From Metarhizium brunneum (taxonomy: Eukaryota > Ascomycota > Sordariomycetes > Hypocreales > Clavicipitaceae): a stretch of DNA of 64,000 nucleotides. The stretch is from contig NC_089423.1 in NCBI RefSeq assembly GCF_013426205.1, forward strand, positions 5,704,001 to 5,768,000, written 5' to 3'. A program made the translations under genes and the position numbers. The first letter of the stretch is position 1. Every line of letters begins with the position of its first letter. Positions 32,098 to 43,535 of this stretch are shown piece after piece. The notes beneath the pieces are model-generated. The model was not told the origin of the DNA. It searched no databases and saw only the letters and a program-made list of their open reading frames with translations.

Positions 32098-33466
32098 TGT
32101 AGGGATGCTTGCGGAGGTCTCGTCATGCAGTTGGAACTATCCGAATAAGGCTTACGTCGTATAGATTACGTGTTTGGCTATAATATTGTGTGCTAGCCTT
32201 GCGTCTTATATCCAAATACCTGGCTTCGTCCCATGTTTCACGATGGGCTGCCCGCGCAGAGTGCCAGGCTTACAGGCAGGCTGTATCCCACGGGACTTCA
32301 GCTTTGTTGGCGTTTAGGGCTGGAAGTCCCTTGGAAAGTGGACGGTCTAGATTTGACTTTTAAAGTTTATTAATCAAGCTGCGTACCAAGATAGGTTCTG
32401 GGTAGCAGGGATGGATGGACTCGCTGCTTAAAATAGAGTATAGTATTCGGTTTGTCACGTGTCTGGTAGGCACTGCCTTTCGAAAATGTATCCATATATG
32501 TGCAGCCCATGTAACTGCTACACTCATGGGTTATCATTCTCAAACCATGTGTGCGATATCTAGCAAGGTGGCTGCTGTGAGGGTTATTTCACACGATGAT
32601 ACACCAAAAAGAAGTCTCTCTTCCGTGGGACATGCCCTGCGAGACTAAACACAGAATAGTAAAACACATTGTATTCGACAGCAGTTGATGCAATTTATCC
32701 CAGCTTTAGTCTCGTTTCATGTTGCAATATTGTTAGCGAGGCGAATTTCATGCAGCAGCGCAAGAAAAGGAACTCGGTCACAACTGAGCACCCTGCCAAT
32801 TTTGGGGCATCCTTGCTTAAAATAACAACAAACATGATTGGGTGGAGCTGACATGGCTGCCCCCGGGTTAATACACACTCGTGGTGGTTTGTGGCTGTAA
32901 GCTTTAGCAACCGCACACAACCTTGAATAAGCCATCCGGCTCGTGCGGTGGCATCACAACGTCCGCAGCCTACATGCCTGCTCTGCTGGGGTCTCTGGAG
33001 TGGTCCTGCAGTACTCGTCGTTTTTTTCACAGTAGTTCCTTTCGTCAAACATGACAGTACTGCGATTAGACTTTAAAATCCAGTCATGGTGGTAGGAAGG
33101 AGGAAGCATGATGACAAGCTGGCATACTATACTACCGTGCCAGAGGTGCCGCCACTCAATCTTCCATCGATGATGTGGTAAAAGATTCATCAAAAAATTA
33201 AAGTAATAACTTATTCGTAAATGTTTCAGGTTCAGGCAGCTGTGTTAGCAAGCAAGTAGTGACCGTAAATGTGTTAATACTGGCGCATTCGCACGTATAG
33301 TTTGTTAGCGCAGTTTAATACTCATATCGAGGAGTTATATCTGCCACTCCAACGTCATATATGAGACACAATGATTCACAAGTGCCCATGAAACAAGACA
33401 CCGCCCGTATTACCCAAACCAGACCTCATCTTCATCCTCCCAACTACACACATACAACACTAGGCT
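32098..33466. other. 1.4-kb intergenic region
   Basis: Promoter of the cysteine-rich surface gene and 3' flank of the alpha-galactosidase. Moderately AT-rich with short frames only. Nothing else supported. Confidence 0.5.
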
Positions 33467-35124
33467 TCAGCACCTCGGACCGACCAAAACAGCCGCCGTG
33501 TCATGAGAAGCCACATCAACCGCATACTCGTCCAAGCAGCCCAGGTCCTCGCCAGACCACACCTCCGTCACGCGATACCTGCCACCACCCAGACCCGGAA
33601 TCTCCCACCACGCCGCCGTCTTCCGCACCGTGGCCTCGAGCGTGTTCAGCATCAGCACCAGGTGCCCCCCCGTCGACGGCCCGGCCCAATACTCCGCCGG
33701 ATGGGTGCTGTTGTACGTCCAGTCGGGATTAACCCCCCACTTATACGGCGCCGCCGGCCCGCCGTGCCCGGCGTCCTGGTGAAACGCCAGCAGGCGCCTG
33801 TTCGCGAGCAGGTCGAGGTCGCGGCGGCCCAGGCGGCGCAGGTCCGTCCCGATCAGCAGCGGCGACTTCATGGCCGCCCAGAGGGCAAAGTGCGAGCGCG
33901 CCTCGGCGGGCGTCAGGTCCCCGTTGCCCACCTCGAGCATGTCGGCGTCGTTGTGGGCGTGGAAGCCGACGGCGCCCATCTTGAACGAGTTCATGTTGAG
34001 GATGTGCGTGACGGAGCGCCAGCGGGGGCTGATGTCGCCGCTCATGCGCCAGCTCGTCGCCGTGCCGTGGCCCCAGGAGGTGACGTCGGCGGTGCCCCAG
34101 ATGCAGAGGCTGTAGAGGATCTCGCGGTCCTGCCTGGCGAGCGCGTCGCGCATGCGGTTGAAGCGCTCCGCCGACTTGGACTTGCTCCAGTCGTAGCCGT
34201 CCGGCGCGAGCCTCGGGTTCTGGCTGCGGCTGCAGGTGCCGTTTGGGCCGATCTGGGCCCCGTCTTCCTCGCAGTAGATGTACTCGTCTTGCCATTGCTC
34301 GGGGATGTAGCAGTTGTCGCTGTGTGAGTTGCGGTTTAGTCCATGGCGTACGACAACGACAGTGCGTGCTGTTACTGTGAGAGAGGGAGCACTTGAGGAC
34401 TTACTATTTCAGGTCTCGGAGACGGTTAGCGTGTTCATGTCAGATGATGGATTGGAGGTTGTGCTCAGCTTACAATCAACTCCCCATTTGGCAAAGTCGG
34501 CGGCATCGACATCTTCATATCCCAAGCTGGCCGGGTATCCGGCACAGGTCAGGGTGCCAGCCGCTATGTATCACGTCAGTCACTTGGCCTTGAGCTGTAG
34601 AGGGAGGAGACCACCGGAAGGCATGGGAGCTGTGTACTGCTGTAAATGCCAAGCTTGAGCTTCATGTCGTGAATCTTGTTGGCAAGCCCGTCGATGCCAT
34701 CTGGGAAACGGGTCTTGTTGACCGCAATATGGCCATTCACACGGCCAGTCCGTTCAGACCAGCAGTCATCAACTACAAGCCAAGTCAGTCGCTGCCGGTA
34801 ACCAAAACCAGGGTCGCAAGGCCCACTGACTGTTTACATAGTTGTAACCGGCATCGCGCAGGCCAGTGTCGACCAGTGCCTGGGCAGCATCGAGGAAATG
34901 CTGCTCATTGATATCGCAACGGTACGCGTTCCAAGAGTTCCACCCAAGAGTGGGAAGTTTTCCCTTTCAAGTCCAAGTTAGAATCGAGGCGCGAAACCAG
35001 AAGCAAGAACAGCAAAACGCACCGATGGCTCGTGTGGTACATTTCTCGCCAGGGTGCCCGCGACGTACCCCAGCCACGACAGCTTCTTGGACCAGGAATT
35101 CGGCTTCATGGCACGCTGCTTCAT
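33467..35124 (-). CDS. GH27 alpha-galactosidase with a 10-nt microexon
   Basis: Retaining alpha-galactosidase that removes terminal alpha-galactose from galactomannans and oligosaccharides; probably secreted. Six exons: 35124-35023, 34963-34831, 34772-34638, 34563-34474, 34414-34405 (10 nt) and 34319-33467; 440 aa. Every junction restores a family motif: [36 protein letters not shown], then GVD-YLKY-DNC. The nucleophile is Asp of KYDNC and the acid/base is Asp of [18 protein letters not shown] and [11 protein letters not shown] are also present. The N-terminus ([12 protein letters not shown]) is a modest signal sequence, and an ATG five codons later is an alternative start. The C-terminal beta-sandwich domain is complete. 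Confidence 0.93.
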
Positions 35125-36149
35125 ACCTGGGACGATGCAAAATGATGGGTATTCGGTGTTTGGCAATGCCAGTTGTGTTCTGGGTGTTGGAAGTCGTTGT
35201 TCCCAAACAAACCTCAAGATAGCGCGGCGCTTCGAGGACGACAAGCAGCCGGTAGAAAGCTAGGCCAATGTGTTGGACAAGTCACCTTCCCAACCAACTA
35301 GGTACAAGTTCGTACGACGGATCAAGCGTACGGAGTACGTCACACAAGATTCAACTATTGGTGCGCTTGTCTCGAGCACTGCCAATGCACAGAGTAAGGT
35401 GTTGTCTGGCTGTCGGGCAAGACCAAAGGGCTACACAATGGAGGGGAAATCAAAACTCTCCAATTTATAGAATCCCCTCCGTACGAAGCAGACTCCCAAA
35501 ACCCTTATGCAGCTGAACGAACAGAGGTTGTCACAAGGCCATGGACTTGCCATCCCCTCGTTATGTTGCGCGGGGCAATGGGTGTAGAAATGGCCAAGAT
35601 GAATACGGCTCGAGGCGCATCGACAAAGCCGCCGCGGGGATATATAACATCGGGCAATGTTCCGGACAATGGAGGTTGTTTCTGATCCACGATGTCACCT
35701 CAGGGCTGCGTCCGTCCCGTCGGCTCCAATACGCCATCGCTCGATATTGCCGGGCCAATCGGGGGCGAGACAAAAATCACGGCTTCCATCACGGTAGCGT
35801 GGTGGAGTTTATCCAGACGTGTCTAATATCCGACGGACATGCATGCAGGAGAGGGCGGGAAGAACTGTGCCGTGTGATGAGATTGGCCCCGGCATCATTT
35901 CGAAAATGTGCCAATTGGTTTCCTGATGAGCCCTCGCCAGAGTGAGTACAATGATCTACTTACGACCAACAATCTAGAGACAGCCAAAGGATATCCGCCG
36001 CCAATTGTCTCAACAAATCGCCATCATCCATGCGCCACATTACATCAAGACATCTTGGCAATTCCATGTACAGACTAACCCAAGAAACAAAAAACGAACA
36101 AGTACTGACACTACTGACCTATACACAGAGTCCTCTGCCCCGGTTGGAC
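35125..36149. other. 1-kb intergenic region
   Basis: Promoter of the alpha-galactosidase and 3' flank of the GT69 gene. Contains TACGGAGTA (35328-35336). No coding frame with recognisable content. Confidence 0.5.
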
Positions 36150-37494
36150 CTATCGCTTCAAAGTCTCGTTCCACCACTGCCAAAACTGGTTGTCCCAAGA
36201 AGGCATGCACTTCACCTTCTCCGGGGGATCAGGCCGCCAGTCAATCATGTCCCCGGAAGCATCTTGCCTCGACACGGCATCGCCCGTGAAGCCCTTGGCC
36301 GCTTTGATCATCCTCCCCTTTTCAACCGAGTACTCCAAGTTGACGGAAGGCACCACAGCAATCTTGCGGTAGCCCCTGAACCACAAATCCTTACAGAAGA
36401 GCTGAGGTTCGCCCTGCTCGCATTCGCCCGCCGCCCCGTCTGCGGCCCTGAAGCGCACCGTCTTTTGCAAGATGGGCTGGGCTGTAAACGCAACCGCGCC
36501 GTTCCAACAGGAGAAGACCTGGAACGGGCGCCGGTCAAAGAAGCGAGCGCGGGTCTCTTCGGCGTTCCAGAAGAGATTCCACGCTGAGTCCCAGCTTCCG
36601 TCCGGCGGGATGTTGAAAAACGAGTCGCCATATATGTTGCGTGCGACCCAGACGTCGTAGAATGTCGGGTCGCGGCCGACATATGTCCAGTCCATGGCGC
36701 ACGTCATGTCGGCGCCCGTGGCTCGCTTCTGGTGAAGCAGCTCGAGGATGTCTTCGGGACACGCCGACACGTCGTTGAGGAAGACGACGGTCGCGTCCTC
36801 GGCCGCTTTGCCGGGAAGAGTAAAGAGCGGCGCCAGAGCCAGATTCCGCAGCGCGGCGAGGCCGACTATCCGCTCGCCCTTGCTTGGGTCGATTTCGGAC
36901 GATGCAAAGTAATATGGGGTGCCCATGCTCTTGAGAGCTGGCCCAAGTGCAGCGAGCACATCGGCAGTGCCGTCGGGGGAGTGTCCCTCGACAATCGACA
37001 GGGCGCAGTGCTCGGGCCCAAGGAATCGAATTGCCTCGACTATGCTGCCCATCAGACGAGGCAATAAGGGGAGGGTTTGCCGCAGGTTCAGGGCAAAGAA
37101 ATATCTAGTGGTGGCGGTTGAGAAGTCGCCGTCCCGTAGCGCATCGTACCGGGTTGTGTTGATCGCAGGGCATTCGAGGGTTGGCAACTCGGAAGACCAA
37201 GGATTCAAAATTGCCTCTATATACTGTGTAATCGTTGCGGACGGCAACACGGTTCCTAGACAAGATGGAAAATGGCACTGGTTAACGTTGCTTGCGCGGA
37301 GTGCCGGGGCTTAATCATGTGAAGCCATACGTACCATTAGCAACCTGTTCCAACACTGGCTCCTCTGGAGTCTTGTGTCTCCCGTCATTTGGAAGCAACG
37401 GCCAGGCAAATTGGTCTCTCCCAAGGTACAGCGTCGTGGCAACGAAAAACAAGGATATCGAGGCAATCGCCAGCAGCACAAGCCGTCTTTTCAT
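36150..37494 (-). CDS. GT69 CAP59/CMT1-type alpha-1,3-mannosyltransferase
   Basis: Golgi type II membrane glycosyltransferase of the cryptococcal mannosyltransferase family (GT69). Exons 37494-37335 and 37255-36150; 421 aa. The N-terminus is a basic tail (MKRR) and signal anchor (LVLLAIASISLFFVATTLY). The catalytic domain begins near residue 55. Family blocks: RYFFALNLRQTLPLLPRL, ALSIVEGHSPDGT, VVFLNDVSACPEDILELLHQ (acidic substrate site), TCAMDWTY, FYDVWVARNIYGD and SCWNGAVAF. The start is ATG 37494 because the upstream frame opens only with TTG. It shares a 594-nt divergent promoter with the second surface protein, suggesting possible co-expression (inference). Confidence 0.92.
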
Positions 37495-38088
37495 GTTGAG
37501 CACGTCGTCTACGGCCTGCTGAGGCGTAGCAAAACGCCAAGAGCCGCATTGCAAAGCTGGAAGAGGACGAAAAAGGCCCGAAGCCAACAATTAAAGGGGT
37601 CATCCATGCACACCGAGCCATGGTGGCCAAAGTGGCCAAAGTGGCCATGGTCGGTGCTGCTGCTGTTGGTTGATGATGTGTACATAAACATTGAAACCAA
37701 TCTGCAACTGGTTTCGCTATTGGCCACGCACCGGCCATTTGAAACGCCGCCATCCCACCTGCGCCATACGTTGAGAGGGAATAGCCGCCGGCCTGACATC
37801 TCAAGTGCTAGAACCAACAAACACACGATTCCGACGATTATTTTACATGTTGCCGCCTGCCAGAGGCATCATGTCTGTCTGCGAGGCCGGACGACATGTC
37901 GCCCCGTGCGCCCATCTTGACGATGGACGCTGGCGTTTATCACAACTTTCCCCCGCCCTTTGTTGCTTTTCTTGCCGTGCTCTATTCTTCTTCCGATACT
38001 TGCTTCTTTTGGACTTCAACTCATACCAGCTAGCAGTATCGCCTTGGTGAAGAACAGAGCTGAGGCTGGCAACACAACACAACGGGCC
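37495..38088. promoter_or_regulatory. Bidirectional promoter, GT69 gene / surface-protein gene
   Basis: 594-nt spacer between two divergent starts. It contains a repeated TGGCCAAAG stretch (37620-37650) and a CT-rich tract (about 37940-38010) before the plus-strand ATG. Specific factor sites cannot be assigned. Confidence 0.5.
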
Positions 38089-39165
38089 ATGGCTCCATAC
38101 GGACGTCCACTTCTCTCTGCTACCCTTGCCTTCATTCAATTCAATGAAGGACATGCCTGGAATCGTCACTTTTCGCTTCCCAGACCTACAGCTACCCTGT
38201 CACATCGGGCCGCATCAGCCCTCGGGAAGCGACTCGTCCACCAGACTGAAATGTCGACTTGTGGCTACCAAGACGGCGACCCCAAGAAATTTCGCACCGC
38301 CGAGTCCGGATTCAACTGCCGCGTCGATACCGTCAATGGCCTATGGGGGTTCTGCCCAACAACAGTGATTGCTGCTACCGACTGCGGCCTGCAGGGGTTT
38401 TGCGTAGACAGCCACTCCTGCTCAGGTGGATGCGGGAACGGTGACAATTCCCAGTTGACGACATTTACCTGGTAAGACGGCCCTCTTTGCTACCCGAGAT
38501 GGATGCTGCGTGTTACTGACAGTGCCTGCCCAAGTGAAACACAGAAGTTCTGCTCGTTTGCAGCCCTGACGTTTGGCGTTGATCAGACGTACACATACTA
38601 TGCTTGTGGAGGCACTCCCACGACGATGCATTATCTTGCATCGCCAACGGCCCAGGCTACTCCCACCAACACAAACAATGTTTCAAAGACGTCTGGTGGA
38701 TCTTCAAAACCGGCCTCTGTAAACACATCGACGGCAAGTTCGGCACAGCCATCCTCGTGGACAATCGCGTCGCGAACCACGGCGCAGTCCTCCCAGGCAA
38801 ATGCAAACACAGATTCGGCTGCGGCAACATCGAAAAGCGGCAGCTCACGCGGAGGCGATAGTGACGGCGTCAAGGCGGATTCATCCCCCAACACTATTGG
38901 GACCATTACAGGGGGAGTTATCGGAGGAATTGCCGTACTCTGTATTTTTGGCCTTGCAGCCATATATCTTCTGAGAAGAAGCAGATCCAACCGATATAAT
39001 TGCAGCCCGTCTCCAAACCTACCAGTTCCCCTGGAAAGCGCCGAGACTCCTGGAGTGAACGGCTACAAGTATAGTAATCGTCGCACTGGGGGCTGGGGAC
39101 CCAGCGAATTGCCGGCTTCTGAATATGGGAGGCCGTCTTTGCATCCTGTGGAACTGCCAACCTGA
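38089..39165 (+). CDS. Cysteine-rich single-pass cell-surface protein (second copy of the architecture)
   Basis: Exons 38089-38471 and 38523-39165, joined in phase 2; 341 aa. Short signal-like lead (PLLSATLAFIQF), then a cysteine-rich ectodomain: STCGYQDGD, FNCRVDTVNGLWGFCPTTVI, DCGLQGFCVDSHSCSGGCG and ACPSETQKFCSFAALTFG. A Ser/Thr-rich linker (about 195-265) follows, then the membrane helix TIGTITGGVIGGIAVLCIFG (extending to AAIYLL), RRSRSNR stop-transfer, and a tail of about 60 residues. The GLWGFCPTTVI...CGL block is common in hypocrealean surface proteins of unknown function. Convergent downstream with the ankyrin pseudogene. Confidence 0.85.
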
Positions 39166-39730
39166 TAATCATTAACCATTGATAGAGAGGGTTTGAACAG
39201 GGTCCGGGTGTGCAAGATCAAAGCGAGTGAAGACGCATGACAATGCTGGGGCCTGGGGGTATTAATATAGGGTTTTTACGACGTAGAATAGGACTCACCT
39301 AGCATAGCATCAGCCATTATGAGCCGAAGAGAGTTGTTATAGTTGCAAACCCTTGATAGTTGGTTTCTAGAAAAGTTGGTCGCTGGTTCTCAGCATCTTC
39401 TCACAAAACTCGCACAAGGGGACCAACCTTGAGCCGATACATGTCCAACCTCATGGAACTCGGCAACGTTAGGTGCATCAGTGACCGTCGTTGGTTATGT
39501 TAATACGTGCAGTCTGACAGTGCTGTTATATTAGGCTTTCTGTTGGGTTCATGAGGTGGGTGCTGAACTTGAACCGATTTTCGCCATACTTTACCTGTAT
39601 TCATGTTCATTCTTCCAATTTTCCTCATGTGCCTTGTGACAGCGTTCTATTGGGCCTTGACATTGGAACAGCCGTATAATGGCCTCATGCCAGCGCTGAG
39701 TCGAACAACAATTGTGTCCGAATATAGCTT
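39166..39730. other. Intergenic spacer
   Basis: Three-prime flank of the surface-protein gene up to the ankyrin remnant. Nothing recognisable. Confidence 0.45.
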
Positions 39731-40445
39731 TCACGATTCCGCCTCGAGATCGGCACCCTTTTCGAGCAGCAGCCTAACCACAGCTTCGTGCCCTCTATCG
39801 GCGGCCCATGATAATGGCGTCCGATTATGTTTGCTGTCCTTTGCCTATGATATCAGCGCCGTTCTCGAGCAGCAGCTGTACGATGGCCGTGCTGTCCCCC
39901 CGGGCGGCCAGCATCAGGGGCGTCCGGCCGTGCTTATCTTTTATATAGATATCAGCCCCCTCTTTAATGAGCAGCCGCACAATAGCCTCGTGGCTCTTCG
40001 CGGCGGCTAGCCAAAAAAAGGGATCTGGCCGTCTATGTCTCTCGCATTGACATCAGTTCCCTTCTCGAGAAGCAACTGAACAACGGCCTCATGGCCTTCC
40101 CCAGTGGCCCACGCCAGCCGTGTCCGGCCGTACAGGCTGTACTTTGTCTCAATATCCGCGTCCTCCTCTAACGGCTCGATAGCCACAAACTGGTGCCACT
40201 ATAAGATCGGTCAAGAACTCAGTATGCGTCATGTCTGTTGTCGTCCAATAAATTCTAAACCATACAGAGTAGGCCGTAGAATTAGGCTTACAGATTCTCC
40301 GTGCCGAGAGTATAATAGTAGCTTCATCCATTATTTGGGCTTTACAAAAGTGAGCAACCCAAGTTTCAGCAGCGGAAGTAAGGAGAGCGTAGCCACTCTG
40401 ACGGTGACTAAAGTCGTGGCAAACGATCGAGGCTCTCTCCACGTG
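39731..40445 (-). pseudogene. Ankyrin-repeat (probable NACHT/ANK type) pseudogene
   Basis: The minus strand reads at least four ankyrin units in three different frames: LYGRTRLAWATGEGHEAVVQ, SHEAIVRLLIKEGADIYIKD, HGRTPLMLAARGDSTAIVQ and HNRTPLSWAADRGHEAVVR. Frameshifts lie near 40166, near 40010 (in a run of seven T) and near 39845; a stop at 39733-39731 ends the last unit. The upstream part (40442-40170) reads SVWFRIYWTTTD and LTDLIVAPVCGYRAV, as seen before the ankyrin array of fungal STAND/NACHT proteins. With three shifts the gene cannot make a full protein. Such receptors belong to heterokaryon-incompatibility or immunity-like repertoires. Confidence 0.82.
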
Positions 40446-41405
40446 TACATATGTAGTGCTGTGCTACCCACATTTGCTACTTCAGGTCAGTTGGTGTTCG
40501 GGATAGTGTTGGCTGCTCATGAGGAACTCACATGCTGGCCCACTCCAGTCGAGATGATTGTTTACTTATCAATTTTAGAGGTGAGATCGCTCAGCTCCTC
40601 AATTACGGACTGGGGTTTCATGAGACCGTTGCCTCCATCTGTTCGTGCCAGGTAGCCAATGGCGCGTGCAACCTGTCAAAGAGACCCCTTAGACTCGACG
40701 TTGTTTCTTCCATTTCGAAAAAGGGTATAAATAGCCAAAGCTAGGTTGAATTGTCCAATTAAAAGCAGGTGGCTTCTGGCACCGTGAACCTTGCGTGGTG
40801 ACCAAAGAATGGCCTTCGCATGCACCACAGTATGGCGAAATGCTGGAGAGGGAAGTATCTCAAAAACTTTGGGGATTAACCTACCATGGCCATTGAGATC
40901 CGCCATGTGTCCAATTCTCTACTCCGTAGGTCAGCCACTGAGCCACAGATCCAGTCCGGAGCTAGGATCGCCATGTGGTTGCTCTCGTACAGGCATCGGC
41001 GCCGTGAAAGCAAAACAGCTCCCCCCCTCGGTGATGGGTGCCTCTCGCCCTTGAGTCGGATTGATCATCAGTAAAACCCCCGATCCGGGGTCACCCAACC
41101 TTGCCAACATCAAAGTATGTGGAGATTCTCCATCGCAAATTCAGACTAGTTTTCAAGTGGAACTCTTGTTGTCTTTGCTGATCGGTCCGGGCGTCATGGG
41201 AGGCTTGTTATATACCGTAGTAGCGCAACTAGCGCTACCCATAAATCCAAGCTTTGCACCCATCCTACTCTGCTACTTGCTCTCATCCGTCTCCTTGGCC
41301 GATTTGCCCCTTTTGAATCATCTCGTCAGAGTCACGGCACCGTCTCGTGGTGTTGTTTGATCTCTGGTGGTCGCCGACTGTGTTTGCGATGCCGCGTTGA
41401 CAACC
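40446..41405. other. Intergenic region, perhaps upstream remnant of the ankyrin gene
   Basis: Promoter of the GT31 gene on the right. On the minus strand a 76-codon frame (40906-40676) and a helical-looking piece (SLRGLFDRLHAPLATWHEQM) near 40700-40640 could be further decayed exons of the ankyrin gene, but this is not certain. Contains TACTCCGTA (40920-40928). Confidence 0.4.
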
Positions 41406-43017
41406 ATGGCGATCCTCCGAGGCCCGGTCGAACCACGGCGGATGGGCTTGATGCTTACCAAGCGACTTGCGCGCACCATGGTGCTCGTGCTGGCGCTTCT
41501 GATGACCGTTGGGATCATGCTTACTCGCCATATGTATGACCGAGCAGAGAGCGTATTGCCATTCCATCGCCAGCACACGGGGCCCGCCGCCTACTCGTTC
41601 AAGTCGGCCAGCCGCTTCTCCCCCGTGACCTTTGACGACCCGGCAGGAATGAGCAGGCACGACCTGTGCGCCTCCTTCCCCAGATATCTTCTCAACCATG
41701 TCCAGCCTGTTCTGAAGATTGGCCACAGCGAAAATAAAGAAAGACTCGATGCAAGCTTCAGCTCCGTCTCGTCGTGTTTCAACACGGACGACTTGTTGGT
41801 CATCTCGGACCTGGACGAGGTGGTTCATGGCCACCAAGCGATTGACGTGCTCGTCGATTTACCTGCGGACTACTACAACCTAGACAGCAACCCCAGCTTC
41901 CGAAACTACACGGCGCAAAAGGAAATGCGGAACAATGGCACTCTGAACGAGGAGACGCAGACGGCAATCGATGGCTGGATTCTCGACAAGTACAAGTTTC
42001 TGCCCATGGTTGAACGAGCCTGGCTAGCCAAACCCGACAAGGCCTTTTACTTTTTCTACGAAGCTGATACGTATATATTCTGGGACAATGTCTTCCGGTT
42101 CCTCCAAAGCTTCGACCCCGACACCCCCATCTACATGGGCTCACCATCCCCCGGCCGGCATGACGATGAGCAAGACGTCGAAACCTGGTTCGCTAATGGC
42201 GGACCCGGTTTGGTTTTGAGCAGAGGCGCAATCAAGGCGCTATTACATCGCGAGACAGACGCCAATGGCCACTATGTCGACTCTCATGTCACGGAGAAAT
42301 GGCAAGACCTTGTGGCCGGGGAGTGCTGCGGCGACAGCGTGCTCGGATGGGCTCTCTGGAACGTCACTATTCAGCTGCAAGGATACTGGCCGATGTTCAA
42401 TCCCCACCCCCTTCATGGCATTCCGTTCAGCGATTCGTACTGGTGCCAGCCGGTCATGACGCTGCACAAGACGACTCCGAAAGACATGATTGACTTGTGG
42501 CACTGGGAGTTTGGGCAACGACAACTGCATGTAAGTGAAGTGAAACCCAGCGACCCATCCTCCTATACAGCTTGCTGAATGGCAATAGCGCCCCATGCTA
42601 TACTCCGATTTGTGGCGTCTTCGACATCCCGGCGAGCCTAGCACTCTTGAGAATTGGGATAACGGAGACTGGGACAGCTGGCAACCGCCTGGTGAAGCAT
42701 CTGTGAGTGGCTCCGGGGCCTGCGAGCAATACTGCCGAAGCCAGGATGACTGTCTTCAGTGGAGCTGGCGAGGAGGTGATGAGAAGAAATGTATTCTCAT
42801 GAGGTCAGTGAGGTATGGAGCGCCTCGAAACCCGGAATATTTCCTGGACGATGGAAAGCGAGAGACGTTGCCCGAATACGAACTTGATACACAGGCCCAA
42901 GGAAAGTGGGTACAGTATCAGAGTGGATGGGTCGAGGACCGCATCAAAAGCTGGAGGAATGAGAGGACCTGTGAGCAGGTGCATTGGGTTGGACCCAGCG
43001 TCAGCCGGGTATTTTGA
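41406..43017 (+). CDS. GT31 (fringe-like) glycosyltransferase with C-terminal PAN domain
   Basis: Golgi type II membrane protein. Exons 41406-42530 and 42589-43017, phase 0; 517 aa. Basic N-terminus, then signal anchor TMVLVLALLMTVGIML (about 25-40). The fringe-like catalytic domain has VISDLDEVV and KAFYFFYEADTYIFWDNVF (the metal/donor site region), followed by IYMGSPS, GGPGLVLSRGAI and CCGDSVLGWAL, all in family order. The C-terminus carries a PAN/apple-like cysteine segment, GACEQYCRSQDDCLQWSW...KCILM (about 438-464), proposed to bind glycans or proteins. The start ATG 41406 is 13 codons inside the open frame; upstream there is no ATG. Acceptor sugar unknown. Confidence 0.9.
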
Positions 43018-43535
43018 ACGCCATTGCGGCGGATGATGTTGAACGGAGCGGTTACGACATTGAATGACATATGTGTGCGAATATATTTTTGAGAGGTACG
43101 GGGGATTCTTCATACTTTGGCCTCGGCGACTCACTTGGCCGGGCGGGTTTCAATTCACTACACGAGCTACGGCATCTTTCCCTTCTATATAGACATTAGA
43201 GTACATAGACACACGGATTTAAATGATGAAACGCATACATACCACAGCATGGAGTCAACCGTACAGCTCTTAAACTTCGGAGCATTTGAAGGAATTATGC
43301 CGTGTCTCACGGTTACAAGGCAATCGCCCGAGAAACACATCCCTTACATAATGGTCCAAATGTTCAATCCCTGTCCCTACCCGTATTGTAGGGACATGGG
43401 ATGAATAGGGCATTCATGCTGAGCGGAGAAGCAGGCAATGTGAAACTGCAATGCCCACCAACAGCCAATTGGGGATCCGTGGCGCCTCCAACATGGCGGC
43501 ATCCCTACCCTCAAGGCTCCCTCAAGGCTCGCGCG
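43018..43535. other. Short convergent intergenic region
   Basis: About 520 nt between the ends of the GT31 and MFS genes. Only short frames. Nothing seen. Confidence 0.5.

Noticed and set aside
33503..34327. 274-codon plus-strand frame
   Set aside because: Antisense of the GH27 last exon.
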